A DNA stretch of 64,000 nt from Corynebacterium pseudopelargi (GCF_003814005.1 NZ_CP033898.1:2108001-2172000), one strand, 5' to 3'; positions 45,369 to 54,803 are shown, counted from the first letter of the stretch. The notes: generated by a model not told the origin, from the sequence alone. Numbers and translations: made by a program.

Positions 45369-45812
45369 ATACATACGCTGGCGCCTGCGTAGAAAAAGAG
45401 CGCCGCTTACATGCTTGGAGGCAGCGCAGCCGCAGGGCCTTGGAACAAAGGTGTACTCAATTACGTCGGTGGGAAGATCTGGACGCCATTTGCGGGCGAC
45501 CTGCTGCGCATACGTTCCAGCACCCCAAGCGCAGACAGCCACATAAAAGCTCAGCGCGTCAGCTTCAGTCTCAATGCCATCGGCGAGCTCGAAAAGCCTT
45601 TTTCTAGAAATCGAAAGTTGCGCTTCGGGTCGTTTGAGAAACTCAGGCAGTGCTAGATGTTGCGGCCAGCGCTTGTGCCACCAACCCGGATAGAACACCG
45701 ACGTTTGTGCCCACACCGTCTCTGCCGGAACCGCCTGCTCGGGATTGCCCCGAAACAACAAGCGCAGCCGACAGGCCGGCAAATGCACGAGGTGGGAAAG
45801 AAGAAACTCCAC
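45366..45812 (-). pseudogene. Truncated OGG-fold (8-oxoguanine glycosylase-like) gene fragment
   Basis: This is a 148-codon frame. Residues about 40-110 (FYPGWWHKRW, PEFLKR, SISRKRLFELADGIETEADALSFYVAVCAWG and AGTYAQQVARK) resemble the N-terminal half of the actinobacterial OGG-fold 8-oxoguanine glycosylase-like family. The catalytic half is missing. After AQQVARK the sequence loses any resemblance and ends within 40 codons, just before the pyruvyl transferase gene. The frame's first codons fall inside the tRNA terminator hairpin, so its start is also doubtful. I treat it as a remnant. The family call is tentative. Confidence 0.45.
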
Positions 45813-45834
45813 GTTCTGTTGGTGAAACGTGGAG
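45807..45834 (-). terminator. Intrinsic terminator of tRNA-Thr
   Basis: On the minus strand CTCCACGTT pairs with AACGTGGAG around a 10-base loop, followed by TTTCTTCTTTCC. It lies 17 bp after the tRNA 3' end. Confidence 0.85.
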
Positions 45835-45850
45835 GCTGAAAATTGTGTGG

Positions 45851-45923
45851 AGCCGCCTGCGAGAATCGAACTCGCGACCTTCTCATTACGAGTGAGATGC
45901 TCTACCGACTGAGCTAAGGCGGC
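45851..45923 (-). tRNA. tRNA-Thr (anticodon CGT)
   Basis: The cloverleaf folds cleanly. The acceptor GCCGCCT pairs with AGGCGGC. The D arm is GCTCAGTCGGTAGAGC. The anticodon stem TCTCA/TGAGA holds loop CTCGTAA with anticodon CGT, reading ACG. The T arm is GCGAGTTCGATTCTCGC. The discriminator is T and the next three bases are CCA, so the tail may be encoded. A terminator follows directly. Confidence 0.97.
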
Positions 45924-45981
45924 CTTGGATCAAATGATCCTGTTGGCACTTTACATCACGGTGCTGGCAGCAAGAAAATTG

Positions 45982-47187
45982 CTACTCACTTACCCCGCAT
46001 GCAAGCCTGATACGCCCAACCATCGCGTCTAAAGCAGTCTCTGGGCGCACATTCATGCCCAGGTGTTCACGGGCTTTCATGATGGCCTCAATGCAGGTGC
46101 TAAGCCCCTGTGGGCTCACTCTTTGGCACAGCCCCTCGGAGAGCTGCTGAAAATCTGGGTGCATGAGCTCAACCTTGGAGTCCACGGCCTTCATCAGCGC
46201 ATCGCGGTACAGCCCGGCGAGGTCTACGAGCGCTAAATCCAGGGCATCGCGCACGGCACGCGTTCTGCGCTTTTTGTGCTTATCTTCTAACTCTCGGATC
46301 TGGCTTGCACTGCCACGCAATGCCTTTTGTGCGCCGCGGCCACTCGCACCCATGCCTAACGCTGTGCGCAGTTTTTCTACTTCTGCTTCAGAAGCCTCGG
46401 CTAGGCCTTGCTCTGCTACTTTGGTGATTTCTTTGACCATGGCGGTGACATTGCGGAAGGCTTTATCGCCCCGGAAGATGTCCTCGGCAAGGCTGAGTGT
46501 GCGTGCGCGGCTGCGCTGCATATCGGTTTCTCGCACCAAACGCCTAGCGCGCCCAATGTGATTGCCGGTCGCTGCGGCGGCCAAGGTGGCAATTTCTTCG
46601 CTCACGTCTTCGCTTTGCATTAAAAGCCGCGCCACTTCTTTGGTGTTTGGCTGCGGCACATACACATGCCGGCTGCGTGAGACGAGCGTGGGCATCACGT
46701 CTTGGGGGTCAGTCGAAGGCGCGCACAGCAAAATGACGGTGTGCTTGGGCGGTTCCTCCACGGTTTTGAGCAAGGCGTTCGCGGCTCCGTCGGTAAGCCG
46801 ATCGGCATTATCTAAGATCACCACGCGCCAGGAGGCGACGGTGGGCCGGGTGGCGGCTGGTTCGATCACGTCTCGGCGCATGGTGGCCACGGCGATGGAA
46901 AGTTCCTGAGGCACGATGTGGACTACATCGCCATGCGTGCCGTTGCGCACTGCTCGGCATTGTTCGCACTGCCCGCAGCCCACCACTTCGGGGTTGGAGC
47001 ATTCGAGTGCTGCGGCGAATGCCACCGCCGCGATGGAGCGCCCGGAGCCGGGAGGGCCGCTAAAAAGCCAGGCATGGGTCATGGCGCTTCCGGTGTCACC
47101 TGCGCGTGCAGCGCGTGCGGCGTTGCGCAACTGTGGTGCGATTAGTTCGCTCACACCCATTTGGGCGAACACGTCATTGCTAGTCAC
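45982..47187 (-). CDS. holB: DNA polymerase III delta-prime subunit
   Basis: This subunit is part of the clamp loader that opens the sliding clamp. THAWLFSGPPGSGRSIAAVAFA is the P-loop. CGQCEQCRAVRNGTHGDV is the zinc module with clustered cysteines, and WRVVILDNADRLTDGAANALLKTVEEPP covers the Walker B and sensor regions. The start is the GTG at 47187 (VTSNDVFAQM), preceded by AGGGTGG five bases upstream; 401 residues. It is divergent from the adenylate cyclase gene, as in mycobacteria (Rv3644c and Rv3645). Confidence 0.93.
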   Translation of the reverse strand: MTSNDVFAQMGVSELIAPQLRNAARAARAGDTGSAMTHAWLFSGPPGSGRSIAAVAFAAALECSNPEVVGCGQCEQCRAVRNGTHGDVVHIVPQELSIAVATMRRDVIEPAATRPTVASWRVVILDNADRLTDGAANALLKTVEEPPKHTVILLCAPSTDPQDVMPTLVSRSRHVYVPQPNTKEVARLLMQSEDVSEEIATLAAAATGNHIGRARRLVRETDMQRSRARTLSLAEDIFRGDKAFRNVTAMVKEITKVAEQGLAEASEAEVEKLRTALGMGASGRGAQKALRGSASQIRELEDKHKKRRTRAVRDALDLALVDLAGLYRDALMKAVDSKVELMHPDFQQLSEGLCQRVSPQGLSTCIEAIMKAREHLGMNVRPETALDAMVGRIRLACGVSE

Positions 47188-47246
47188 GGATTCCACCCTA
47201 ACCGCTATGTCACCACAAGATTGCACTGCCGGTTAGAGTGATTGCT

Positions 47247-48776
47247 ATGACCAGATTGTGGCGAGCATTTAAGTGGCTCTTTAGCACCTCTTGGCCTTTG
47301 TATGCCACGGCGGTGCTGGGCTCCAATGTGCTTGCAGCAGTTGGAGTGATGCTGTTTTTGAAGTATCTGGTGCCCATGCCAGAGCTTGCCGAGTTCCCCA
47401 TCGACGCACCCTACCTGCCCATCATTGGCCTGGCGTATGTGGTGTTTGCGGTGCTCATCGGCGCTATCGCTACCTTCGTGCTGTTTAGGCCGGTGATCGA
47501 CTGGCAGCGCCATCCCGAGCGCCACGACCCAAATATGGTGCGCCATCTAGTAATGCGCATTCCATTTTTGCAGTCGGCGTTGTGCCTGGCGGTGTGGCTG
47601 CTTGGCATTGTGATCTTAGGCATTGCCGCAGCTCAAACCTCCGCGCACTTAGGTTTAGTGGTAGTTGTTGCCACCTCTCTTGCCGGCAGCGCCATCACGG
47701 TGATCACTTATCTTTTTGCCGAGCGTTTGGTGCGGCCTGTGGCAGCTACGGCCCTGGCGCGCCGCTTCGAGGATTCCACCTTGGAGCCCCCGATTAGCCA
47801 GCGCCTCGGCCTGACCTGGCTTTTAACCTCCGCTGCCCCCATTGTCGGTATTGCTTTAATGGCGCTTGGCGACGCCGCGGGGTTGTTCAGCGACAGCGAT
47901 TCCGACATTGTGCCGGCGATTATCGCCTTGAGCATTACCGCTTTGATTACTGGCTTTGTGGGCACCACCTTGGCCACCATGAGCGTGGTGGATCCCATCC
48001 TGGAGCTTCAGGGCGCCATTAACCGGGTGCGCCGCGGCGAGTCGGATGTGCAGGTGGATATTTATGATGGCTCCGAGATCGGCGTGCTGCAGGCGGGTTT
48101 CAATGAGATGATGCGCGGCCTGCAGGAACGCCAGCGTGTGCGCGATATTTTCGGCCGCTACGTGGGCATCGAAGTAGCCCGGCGCGCCCTGGAGGAACGC
48201 CCCACCCTAGGCGGCGAGGATCGCGAGGTGGCCGTGGTGTTCGTGGACGTGGTTGGATCTACCACCTTCGCTGTGAATCACGATCCCGAAGAAGTCGTAG
48301 AAGAGCTCAATCGCTTCTTTGAGCATGTGGTGGAAGTAGTGCACCGCAATAAGGGCATCATTAATAAGTTCCAAGGCGATGCCGCCCTGGCTGTGTTTGG
48401 TGCCCCGATTTCCCTGACCGATTCTGCAAGCCATGCCCTCAAAACCGCGCGCGAATTGCGCCAAGAACTCCAAGGGCTGCGCCTGCAGGCCGGCATTGGT
48501 GTGGCCTCTGGCCATGTGGTGGCAGGCCATATTGGTGGCCATGATCGCTTCGAATACACCGTGATTGGCGATGCCGTAAATACCGCAGCGCGTTTGACGG
48601 AGATTGCAAAGAACACCCCTGGCCGCGTCTTAACCAATGCTGCCACCCTTGATCGTGCCAATGAGGCTGAGCAGGCCCGCTGGACGCTGATGAAGTCGGT
48701 GGAGCTGCGCGGTAGGAATTTGATGACGCAACTCGCTCGCCCAATCAGGCCCACCTTGGCGGATCGCTCTGATTAA
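47247..48776 (+). CDS. Membrane-bound class III adenylate cyclase with HAMP domain
   Basis: The product is 509 residues from the ATG at 47247. Six membrane helices span about 15-250. A HAMP domain follows (LATMSVVDPILELQGAINRVRRGE), then a coiled linker and the cyclase domain (about 315-495). The metal-binding aspartates are in VVFVDVVGSTTF and GDAALAVFG. The substrate-specifying Lys is in NKFQGDA, and YTVIGDAVNTAARLTEIA has the Asp and the transition-state Asn and Arg. It matches the single cyclase (CyaB) known in C. glutamicum, which makes the cAMP ligand of GlxR. This links it to the GlxR-type site upstream of sdhC. Confidence 0.93.
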   Translation: MTRLWRAFKWLFSTSWPLYATAVLGSNVLAAVGVMLFLKYLVPMPELAEFPIDAPYLPIIGLAYVVFAVLIGAIATFVLFRPVIDWQRHPERHDPNMVRHLVMRIPFLQSALCLAVWLLGIVILGIAAAQTSAHLGLVVVVATSLAGSAITVITYLFAERLVRPVAATALARRFEDSTLEPPISQRLGLTWLLTSAAPIVGIALMALGDAAGLFSDSDSDIVPAIIALSITALITGFVGTTLATMSVVDPILELQGAINRVRRGESDVQVDIYDGSEIGVLQAGFNEMMRGLQERQRVRDIFGRYVGIEVARRALEERPTLGGEDREVAVVFVDVVGSTTFAVNHDPEEVVEELNRFFEHVVEVVHRNKGIINKFQGDAALAVFGAPISLTDSASHALKTARELRQELQGLRLQAGIGVASGHVVAGHIGGHDRFEYTVIGDAVNTAARLTEIAKNTPGRVLTNAATLDRANEAEQARWTLMKSVELRGRNLMTQLARPIRPTLADRSD

Positions 48777-48780
48777 ACCA

Positions 48781-48820
48781 AACCCCCGGCTGCAGCTTTA
48801 AAAGGCTCCAGCCGGGGGTT
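48781..48820. terminator. Bidirectional terminator after the cyclase gene
   Basis: AACCCCCGGCTG pairs with CAGCCGGGGGTT around a 16-base loop. ATTTGTTTT follows on the plus strand. It separates the cyclase from the convergent iron ABC operon. Confidence 0.85.
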
Positions 48821-48827
48821 ATTTGTT

Positions 48828-49589
48828 TTAGCACTCGTAGGCGATATGCATGCGCCCATTGTCTGGGTCGCGGTTGATCTTTGCTCGAACACCGAAGATC
48901 TCTTGGATGGTCTCTGGGCGCAACACCTCTTCCGTGGCGCCTGCTACTGCCACTTTGCCGTCTTTGAGCAGCATGAGGCTATCGCAGAACATCGCGGCGA
49001 GGTTGAGATCATGCAAGGCCACCACGCAGGTGGCATCCAGGGAGCGAACCAGGCGCAGGATTTCTAGCTGGTGCTGGATATCCAGGTGGTTGGTGGGTTC
49101 GTCGAGAAGCAACTCTTTGGGCTCTTGAGCCAAGGCGCGCGCGATGTGCACACGCTGTTGCTCGCCACCGGAGAGCTGATGCCAAGAACGATCCTGTAAG
49201 TGCGTGACCCCAGTTCTTTCCATGGCGGCCTCGATGGCTGCTTGATCTGCGCGCTGCTCTGCGGCGATGAGGGAGCGAAATGGGATACGCCCCAAGGCCA
49301 CTACCTCACGCACCGACATGTTCAGCTCAGTGCCCACATGCTGGCTTACCACCGCGATGTGCTTGGCTCGTTCTTTGCGCCCAATGCTGTGCAAATCTCG
49401 TTCATTTAATAACACCCTGCCCTCAGTAGGGCGCACCTCACCATGCAGGAGACGCAGGAAGGAGGATTTGCCTGAACCATTGGGGCCGAGCAGGCCCACG
49501 GTGGTGTTGGGCTCTGGCGTAAGCGACACACCGTTGACAACTAAGTTGTTGCCGCGCTTCCAGCTCACTTCGTGTGCTTGCAGGCTCAT
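48828..49589 (-). CDS. Iron-complex ABC transporter ATP-binding protein
   Basis: The product is 253 residues from the ATG at 49589, with AAGGAGG at a spacing of five. GLLGPNGSGKSSFLRLL is Walker A, LSGGEQQRVHIARAL is the signature and LLLDEPTNHLDIQHQ is Walker B. This is the FepC/BtuD type that powers siderophore, heme or cobalamin uptake. It overlaps the permease stop codon by four bases and is the last gene of a three-gene operon. The longest frame runs 89 codons further upstream in the permease gene, but the ribosome-binding site fixes this start. Confidence 0.93.
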   Translation of the reverse strand: MSLQAHEVSWKRGNNLVVNGVSLTPEPNTTVGLLGPNGSGKSSFLRLLHGEVRPTEGRVLLNERDLHSIGRKERAKHIAVVSQHVGTELNMSVREVVALGRIPFRSLIAAEQRADQAAIEAAMERTGVTHLQDRSWHQLSGGEQQRVHIARALAQEPKELLLDEPTNHLDIQHQLEILRLVRSLDATCVVALHDLNLAAMFCDSLMLLKDGKVAVAGATEEVLRPETIQEIFGVRAKINRDPDNGRMHIAYEC

Positions 49590-50623
49590 GCTCGCCTCCT
49601 TGCCATTAAGAAGACGAACACCGGCACGCCCACGAGTGCTGTGCCCACACCGGCTGGCAATGGGGTTGGGGCAAACGCGAGGCGGGAAAAGACATCCACC
49701 CACACCATGAACACCGCACCGACGACGATGGTGACGGGAATGACCTTCATGTGCTGGGCGGTGCCCAGCAAGAGCCTGGCTACGTGCGGCAGCACCAAAC
49801 CTAAGAAGCCGATGGCACCGGTGATTGATACCAAGGTGGCGGTAATAAGTGCGCACAGGCCGAGGAGGAGCAGCCGGATCCTGGTCACGTTAATGCCCAG
49901 GGTGGATGCGATGGTATCACCGAAGGCGAAGGCATCGAGCACGCGCGCAAAGTACAGGCAAAGCAGCGTGCCCAACACGACCACCACGGCGGCGATGCGA
50001 ACATCGAACCAGCGGATGCCTTCAAGGGAGCCGAGAAGCCAGAACATCACGCCGCGAGCCTCATCGGAATCTGCGAAGGCAAAAACCAGCAGCGAGGTCA
50101 GCGCGGAGAAGAGCTGGGTGGCAGCAATGCCGGCAAGTAGTACTTTTTCTGTGGTTCCACCACAAAAGCGAGCAAGCAGCAGCACCAGGCCGAAGGCTAC
50201 GAGCGAGCCGACGAAGGCACCGGAAGAAAGGCTTAAGCGTGATGCCCCGAGGCCAAAGATGCCCACCACCACGGCTCCGGTGGAGGCACCGGAGGAAACA
50301 CCCAGGATATAGGGATCTGCCAGTGGGTTTCGCAGCAGCGACTGCATAATCACACCGCACAGGCCCAAGCCCGCGCCGCATAAGGCGGCGAGGATGGCGC
50401 GCGGGAGGCGTTCTTCCCAGACGATGGCATCTTTGATATTCCGAACCGGGATATCGGCACCGAGCAGGTGGTTGGCCAGCACATCACGCACGTTCACGGC
50501 ACTGACCGCCGCAGGCCCTAACACGGTGGCCCCGAGCAGGGAGGCGGCGATGAGCGCGCAGGCCAGCAGCGTGAGCGCTCCAACACCGAGCATGTGGCGA
50601 AAGCGATGGGGTGCAGCGTTCAC
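49586..50623 (-). CDS. Iron-complex ABC transporter permease (FecCD family)
   Basis: The 345-residue protein has about nine or ten membrane helices. EERLPRAILAALCGAGLGLCGVIMQSLLRNPLADPYILGVSSGASTGA is the FecCD signature, found in the helix before the coupling loop. The coupling region near GAIGFLGLVLPHVARLLLG contacts the ATPase. It starts at a GTG at 50623, preceded by AAGGCG, 8 bp after the binding-protein gene. It transports the substrate delivered by the lipoprotein. Confidence 0.93.
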   Translation of the reverse strand: MNAAPHRFRHMLGVGALTLLACALIAASLLGATVLGPAAVSAVNVRDVLANHLLGADIPVRNIKDAIVWEERLPRAILAALCGAGLGLCGVIMQSLLRNPLADPYILGVSSGASTGAVVVGIFGLGASRLSLSSGAFVGSLVAFGLVLLLARFCGGTTEKVLLAGIAATQLFSALTSLLVFAFADSDEARGVMFWLLGSLEGIRWFDVRIAAVVVVLGTLLCLYFARVLDAFAFGDTIASTLGINVTRIRLLLLGLCALITATLVSITGAIGFLGLVLPHVARLLLGTAQHMKVIPVTIVVGAVFMVWVDVFSRLAFAPTPLPAGVGTALVGVPVFVFLMARRRA

Positions 50624-50631
50624 AATTCGCC

Positions 50632-51690
50632 TTAGCGCTTATCGTGTTCGCGCAGGTATTCAGCAATCTTTTCCAAGCCATCAACAAAGCGGATGGATGG
50701 GTTGAGCTCTGCACCGTGCAGTGCGATGTAGTGCTCTTCCTTGACTGCCTTCATGTTCTTGGTCAGCGGATCCTTGGCCAGGAATTCCTTCTTATCCTTC
50801 AGGCGGTCGCCGGGGAAGCGATCGCGTTCAAGATCGCCAAGCACCAGGATGTCTGGCTGCTTATCGGCAACATCTTCCCAGGTCACTGCTGGCCAGTCTT
50901 CTTTGTCTTGGGCGTAGACGTTGCGCAGGCCGGTCATGTTTGCCAGCATCTGCGGTTCGCTTTGGCCGCCGGCCATGTAGGGGGTCTTGGTATCGGCAAA
51001 CCAGAAGGCAACGCTTTGGCCATCGGCATCGGGTAGATCCTTGGTGGCCTTTGCTACGCGCTGCTTGAGCGAATCGATAAGTTCCTCGCCGCGGCTTTGG
51101 ACGTCGAAAATTTCAGCCAACTGGGTGATCTCTTCATAGATCACCTCAGGAGTCAGCGCAGAGCTACGGGTACCGCCGGCGTTGATGCTCTGGCCGTTAT
51201 CGCAGTCGGTGGGCGAAAGGTAGGTGGGGATGCCGGTTTCTTCGAAGCGCTCGCGAGGTGCAACGCCACCTTCTTTTTTGAACTGGCGGCCAAAGGAGGC
51301 GGTGATGAAATCCGGGTCGGTATCGAGGACGACCTCATAGCTTGGTGCGTTATCGGAAAGACGCGGCACATTCTCGTTTGCCTGCTCAAGCTCAGGCAGG
51401 ATCGGGTCCGTCCAGGAGGCGGTGCCGACGATTTTATCTTGCAGCCCCAAGGAGAGCAGGATCTCGGTGGAGCCTTGATCGAGGGAGACTACGCGAGTAG
51501 GTGCCTGGTCGATGGTGAGGGTTTCTCCGCAGTTTTCAATCTTGATCGGATACTGCGTAGCACCTTCCGCTTGGGTGGAAGCGTTGGTGTCGTTGTTGTT
51601 TACTTCTTCGGAAGCACCGCAAGCAGCCAGCGCGAGGCTCATGCTTGCTCCGATGCCGACAAGGCGCAGGGTTGTGCGTCGTTGCAACAT
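50632..51690 (-). CDS. Iron-complex substrate-binding lipoprotein
   Basis: The 352-residue protein has a signal ending SLALAAC (lipobox at Cys 24), an Asn/Thr-rich linker and a class III (FepB/BtuF type) binding domain. TRVVSLDQGSTEILLSLGLQDKIVGTASW and DIDPDF-type FITASFG segments form the first lobe, and QPDILVLGD lies in the second. It is likely to bind a ferric siderophore; heme or cobalamin cannot be excluded from sequence. AAGGA lies six bases before the ATG. A DtxR-type box lies 91 bp upstream, so it is probably induced in low iron. Confidence 0.88.
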   Translation of the reverse strand: MLQRRTTLRLVGIGASMSLALAACGASEEVNNNDTNASTQAEGATQYPIKIENCGETLTIDQAPTRVVSLDQGSTEILLSLGLQDKIVGTASWTDPILPELEQANENVPRLSDNAPSYEVVLDTDPDFITASFGRQFKKEGGVAPRERFEETGIPTYLSPTDCDNGQSINAGGTRSSALTPEVIYEEITQLAEIFDVQSRGEELIDSLKQRVAKATKDLPDADGQSVAFWFADTKTPYMAGGQSEPQMLANMTGLRNVYAQDKEDWPAVTWEDVADKQPDILVLGDLERDRFPGDRLKDKKEFLAKDPLTKNMKAVKEEHYIALHGAELNPSIRFVDGLEKIAEYLREHDKR

Positions 51691-51780
51691 GCGTAATCCT
51701 TAGCGTTTGTTGTGAGGGACTAACCCAACGGTTGTTGGGGGTGTTGGCATGAGGAATTACCAGCACATCTTCGGGGAAAA

Positions 51781-51799
51781 TAAGGTTAGCATAGCCAAT
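51781..51799. promoter_or_regulatory. DtxR-type iron box upstream of the iron ABC operon
   Basis: TAAGGTTAGCATAGCCAAT matches 14 of 19 positions of the DtxR consensus, with both conserved half-sites (AGGTTAG and an imperfect partner). It lies 91 bp upstream of the first gene of an iron-import operon, the expected context. A small hairpin (CCCAAC GGTT GTTGGG, 51724-51739) lies in the leader. Confidence 0.7.
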
Positions 51800-51831
51800 C
51801 TACACATGGGCACTGCTACACCCAGCAGAAA

Positions 51832-51861
51832 ACCCCAGGGCGGCTACTACCTCCCCGGGGT
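51832..51861 (-). terminator. Probable terminator of topA
   Basis: On the minus strand ACCCCGGGG pairs with CCCTGGGGT with a mismatch, around a 12-base loop, followed by TTTTCTG. It lies 20 bp after the topA stop codon. Confidence 0.6.
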
Positions 51862-51881
51862 CATCTTGCACGCACGCAGCA

Positions 51882-54803
51882 CTACTTCTTGCGGCTACCA
51901 GCCTTGACCACTCGTTTAGTGGTCTTCTTCGGTGCCTTCTTGGTGGCCTTTTTCTTTGTCGCCTTCTTCTTGGTGGCCTTCTTCGAGCCTTCTGCGGCCT
52001 GCTTTGCCCTGCGCTCAGAGAGCAATTCGTTCGCGCGGGCGTCGGTAAGCTTCAACGGATCATCGCCGCGGCGCAGCGAAGCATTCGTCTCACCATCGGT
52101 GACATAGGGGCCAAAGCGGCCATCTTTCACACTCATGGGCTTGCCCGAGACGTCATTATCGCCAAGCTGCTTAATGGCAGAAGGCGTGGCGCCACGGCCG
52201 CGGCGCTTCGGCTCGGCATAGATGCGGCGCGCCTCATCTAGCGTGATCTCGAAGATCTGCTCCTCGCGGTTGAGCGAACGAGAATCATTGCCCTTCTTCA
52301 AATACGGGCCATAGCGGCCGTTTTGGGCAGTGATCACTTCCCCATCGCTTGGATCCACGCCCACCTCACGCGGCAGGGAAAGCAACTGCAAGGCCTGCTC
52401 CAAGGTGACAGTGGAAGGCTCCATGGACTTAAATAGCGAAGCGGTTTTGGGCTTGAGCGTTTCATCAACGATCTGGTTGATGCGCTTTTCTTTTTGGTTC
52501 GCAGCAGTCTTGGTGCCCCAGTTTTTCGCGCGCTTACCTTCGGCCTTGCGCTGCTCATCTTCCTCGGCACGCTCGCGGGCGACAACCTCCTCGGCCTTGG
52601 CCTCCGCCTTTTCGCGCTCATCGTCATTGACAAGCTCGGTGACATAAGGACCAAAGCGGCCTTCCTTGGCCACGATCATGCGATCATTTTCCGGGTTCCG
52701 GCCAAGCTCGCGGCCCGATTGCGGGGTGGCAAAGAGGCGTTCTGCAAGCTCCAAGGTGAGCTCATCGGGCGTGGTGGAATCTGAAAGGTTGGCGCGCTGA
52801 TACTCAGGCTCGCCATCTTTGATGCCCACCTGGCGCTCGATATAGGGGCCATAACGGCCCACGCGCACGTTGATGGCGCGGCCTTCGGCGTCGTCGAAAA
52901 GGTGCAAGGAATTAACCAAACGAGCATCAATCTGCTCGAGGTTATCGCCCACCAGAGCCTTCAAACCACCCTGGCGAGCAATGGATTCCGCCGTGGCATC
53001 GGAAGCAGAGGCATCACCGAAGTAGAAGCCGCTTAACCAATCCGTGCCGTTTTCATTACCGGCGGCGATCTCATCCAACTCATCTTCCATCGAGGAGGTG
53101 AAATCATAATCCACCAGCGCAGCGAAGCTATTTTCCATCAAGCCCACAACAGCGAAGGCCACCCAGCTAGGCACCAGCGCATTGCCGCGGGAAAAGACAT
53201 AGCCACGATCCTGGATCGTCTTAATAATCGAGGCATAGGTAGAAGGACGGCCGATGCCAAGATCTTCCATCTTCTTCACCAAAGAGGCTTCGGTGTAGCG
53301 CGCAGGAGGATTGGTGTTGTGTTCATCAGCGCTGAGCTTGTTCACGCCCAGCTCATCGCCTTGGCTTAGGCGCGGCAGGTGCTTTTCGGCGTTGTCGGCG
53401 ACGTCGCGGCCGTCGGCAAGCTTGGAGGTTTCCACATAGGCGCGCAAGAAGCCTGGGAAGGTGATGGTACGGCCGGTGGCGGCAAACTCCACCTCATTGC
53501 CCATCGCCTCGCCGGCGATGGTGACCTTCATGGACGTGCCCTTGGCGTCGGCCATCTGCGAGGCCACGGTGCGCTGCCAGATCAGCTCATAGAGCTTGAA
53601 TTCTTCGGCATCGAGCTGGGCATGAAGCTGGCCTGGGGTAGCAAAGCTCTCGCCTGCGGGGCGAATAGCCTCGTGCGCCTCCTGGGAGTTTTTCACCTTG
53701 CGCTCATAACGGCGCGGCCCATCGGCGACGAATTCCTTGCCGTAGAGGGAAATGGCCTGCTCACGGGCGGCCTGGATGCCTTGTTCCGAAAGCGCGGTGC
53801 TATCGGTACGCATATAGGTAATGTGGCCGTTTTCGTAGAGGCGCTGCGCGATGCGCATGGTGCGCTCAGAAGTAAAGTGCAGCTTCCGGCCGGCTTCTTG
53901 CTGCAGCGTGGACGTCATAAACGGCGCATAGGGGCGGCGGGTATAGGGCTTTTGCTCTACCTTTGCCACCTGCATGGGCGCGCCCTCTAGGGCCTGTGCG
54001 AGTGATTGGGCACTTGATTGATCCACGCGCACCACATCGGCGGTGAGCTCGCCGCGATCATTGAAGTCACGACCAGTGGCAACGCGCTGACCATTGAGGC
54101 TTACTAGTCGGCCTTGGAAGGTGCGGGGGTTGCCGTCTTGGGCAGGCTTGCCGGTATCAAACTCGGCTTCCAAGTCCCAGTATTCAGCGGAGATAAAGCG
54201 CATGCGCTCGCGTTCACGCTCGACAATCACGCGGGTGGCTACCGACTGCACGCGCCCCGCAGAAAGCCTGGGCATGACCTTCTTCCACAGCACCGGTGAT
54301 ACCTCGTAGCCGTAGAGACGGTCGAGGATGCGGCGGGTTTCTTGGGCATCGACGAGGTTTTCATCCAAGTCGCGGGTGTTCTCAGCGGCAGCCAAGATGG
54401 CCGGCTTGGTGATCTCGTTGAACACCATGCGCTTGACGGGCACTTTGGGCTTTAATACCTCAAGCAGGTGCCAGGCAATGGCCTCACCTTCGCGGTCGGG
54501 GTCGGTGGCAAGCAGCAGCTCATCTACCTGCTTGAGCTTGGCTTTGAGGTCTTGGACCTTCTTCTTTTTATCGGTGCTCACCACATACAGCGGCTTAAAG
54601 CCATCGTCTGTGTTCACACCAAGGCGTGCCCAGGGCTCCTTTTTGTACTTCGCAGGCACGTCGGCGGCACCGCGGGGCAGGTCGCGGATATGCCCGACGG
54701 ACGCCTCTACGATGTAGTCGTTGCCAAGGTAGGGCGCGATCTTCTTCGCCTTCGTCGAAGACTCGACAATGACGAGGCGTTTGGTGCCGGTCGTTTCAGC
54801 CAT
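51882..54803 (-). CDS. topA: DNA topoisomerase I
   Basis: This type IA enzyme relaxes negative supercoils. The product is 973 residues from the ATG at 54803. The Toprim domain opens RLVIVESSTKAKKIAPYLG and has LLATDPDREGEAIAWH (metal-binding acidic motif). The active-site tyrosine is in GHITYMRTDST. Four C-terminal repeats of the GRYGPYIE / GRFGPYVT type replace zinc fingers, as usual in actinobacteria. A Lys/Thr-rich tail (KKATKKK repeated) follows and should bind DNA. The frame opens at a TTG six codons earlier, but MAETTGTKRLVIVES fits the family better. The location matches Rv3646c. Confidence 0.97.
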   Translation of the reverse strand: MAETTGTKRLVIVESSTKAKKIAPYLGNDYIVEASVGHIRDLPRGAADVPAKYKKEPWARLGVNTDDGFKPLYVVSTDKKKKVQDLKAKLKQVDELLLATDPDREGEAIAWHLLEVLKPKVPVKRMVFNEITKPAILAAAENTRDLDENLVDAQETRRILDRLYGYEVSPVLWKKVMPRLSAGRVQSVATRVIVERERERMRFISAEYWDLEAEFDTGKPAQDGNPRTFQGRLVSLNGQRVATGRDFNDRGELTADVVRVDQSSAQSLAQALEGAPMQVAKVEQKPYTRRPYAPFMTSTLQQEAGRKLHFTSERTMRIAQRLYENGHITYMRTDSTALSEQGIQAAREQAISLYGKEFVADGPRRYERKVKNSQEAHEAIRPAGESFATPGQLHAQLDAEEFKLYELIWQRTVASQMADAKGTSMKVTIAGEAMGNEVEFAATGRTITFPGFLRAYVETSKLADGRDVADNAEKHLPRLSQGDELGVNKLSADEHNTNPPARYTEASLVKKMEDLGIGRPSTYASIIKTIQDRGYVFSRGNALVPSWVAFAVVGLMENSFAALVDYDFTSSMEDELDEIAAGNENGTDWLSGFYFGDASASDATAESIARQGGLKALVGDNLEQIDARLVNSLHLFDDAEGRAINVRVGRYGPYIERQVGIKDGEPEYQRANLSDSTTPDELTLELAERLFATPQSGRELGRNPENDRMIVAKEGRFGPYVTELVNDDEREKAEAKAEEVVARERAEEDEQRKAEGKRAKNWGTKTAANQKEKRINQIVDETLKPKTASLFKSMEPSTVTLEQALQLLSLPREVGVDPSDGEVITAQNGRYGPYLKKGNDSRSLNREEQIFEITLDEARRIYAEPKRRGRGATPSAIKQLGDNDVSGKPMSVKDGRFGPYVTDGETNASLRRGDDPLKLTDARANELLSERRAKQAAEGSKKATKKKATKKKATKKAPKKTTKRVVKAGSRKK

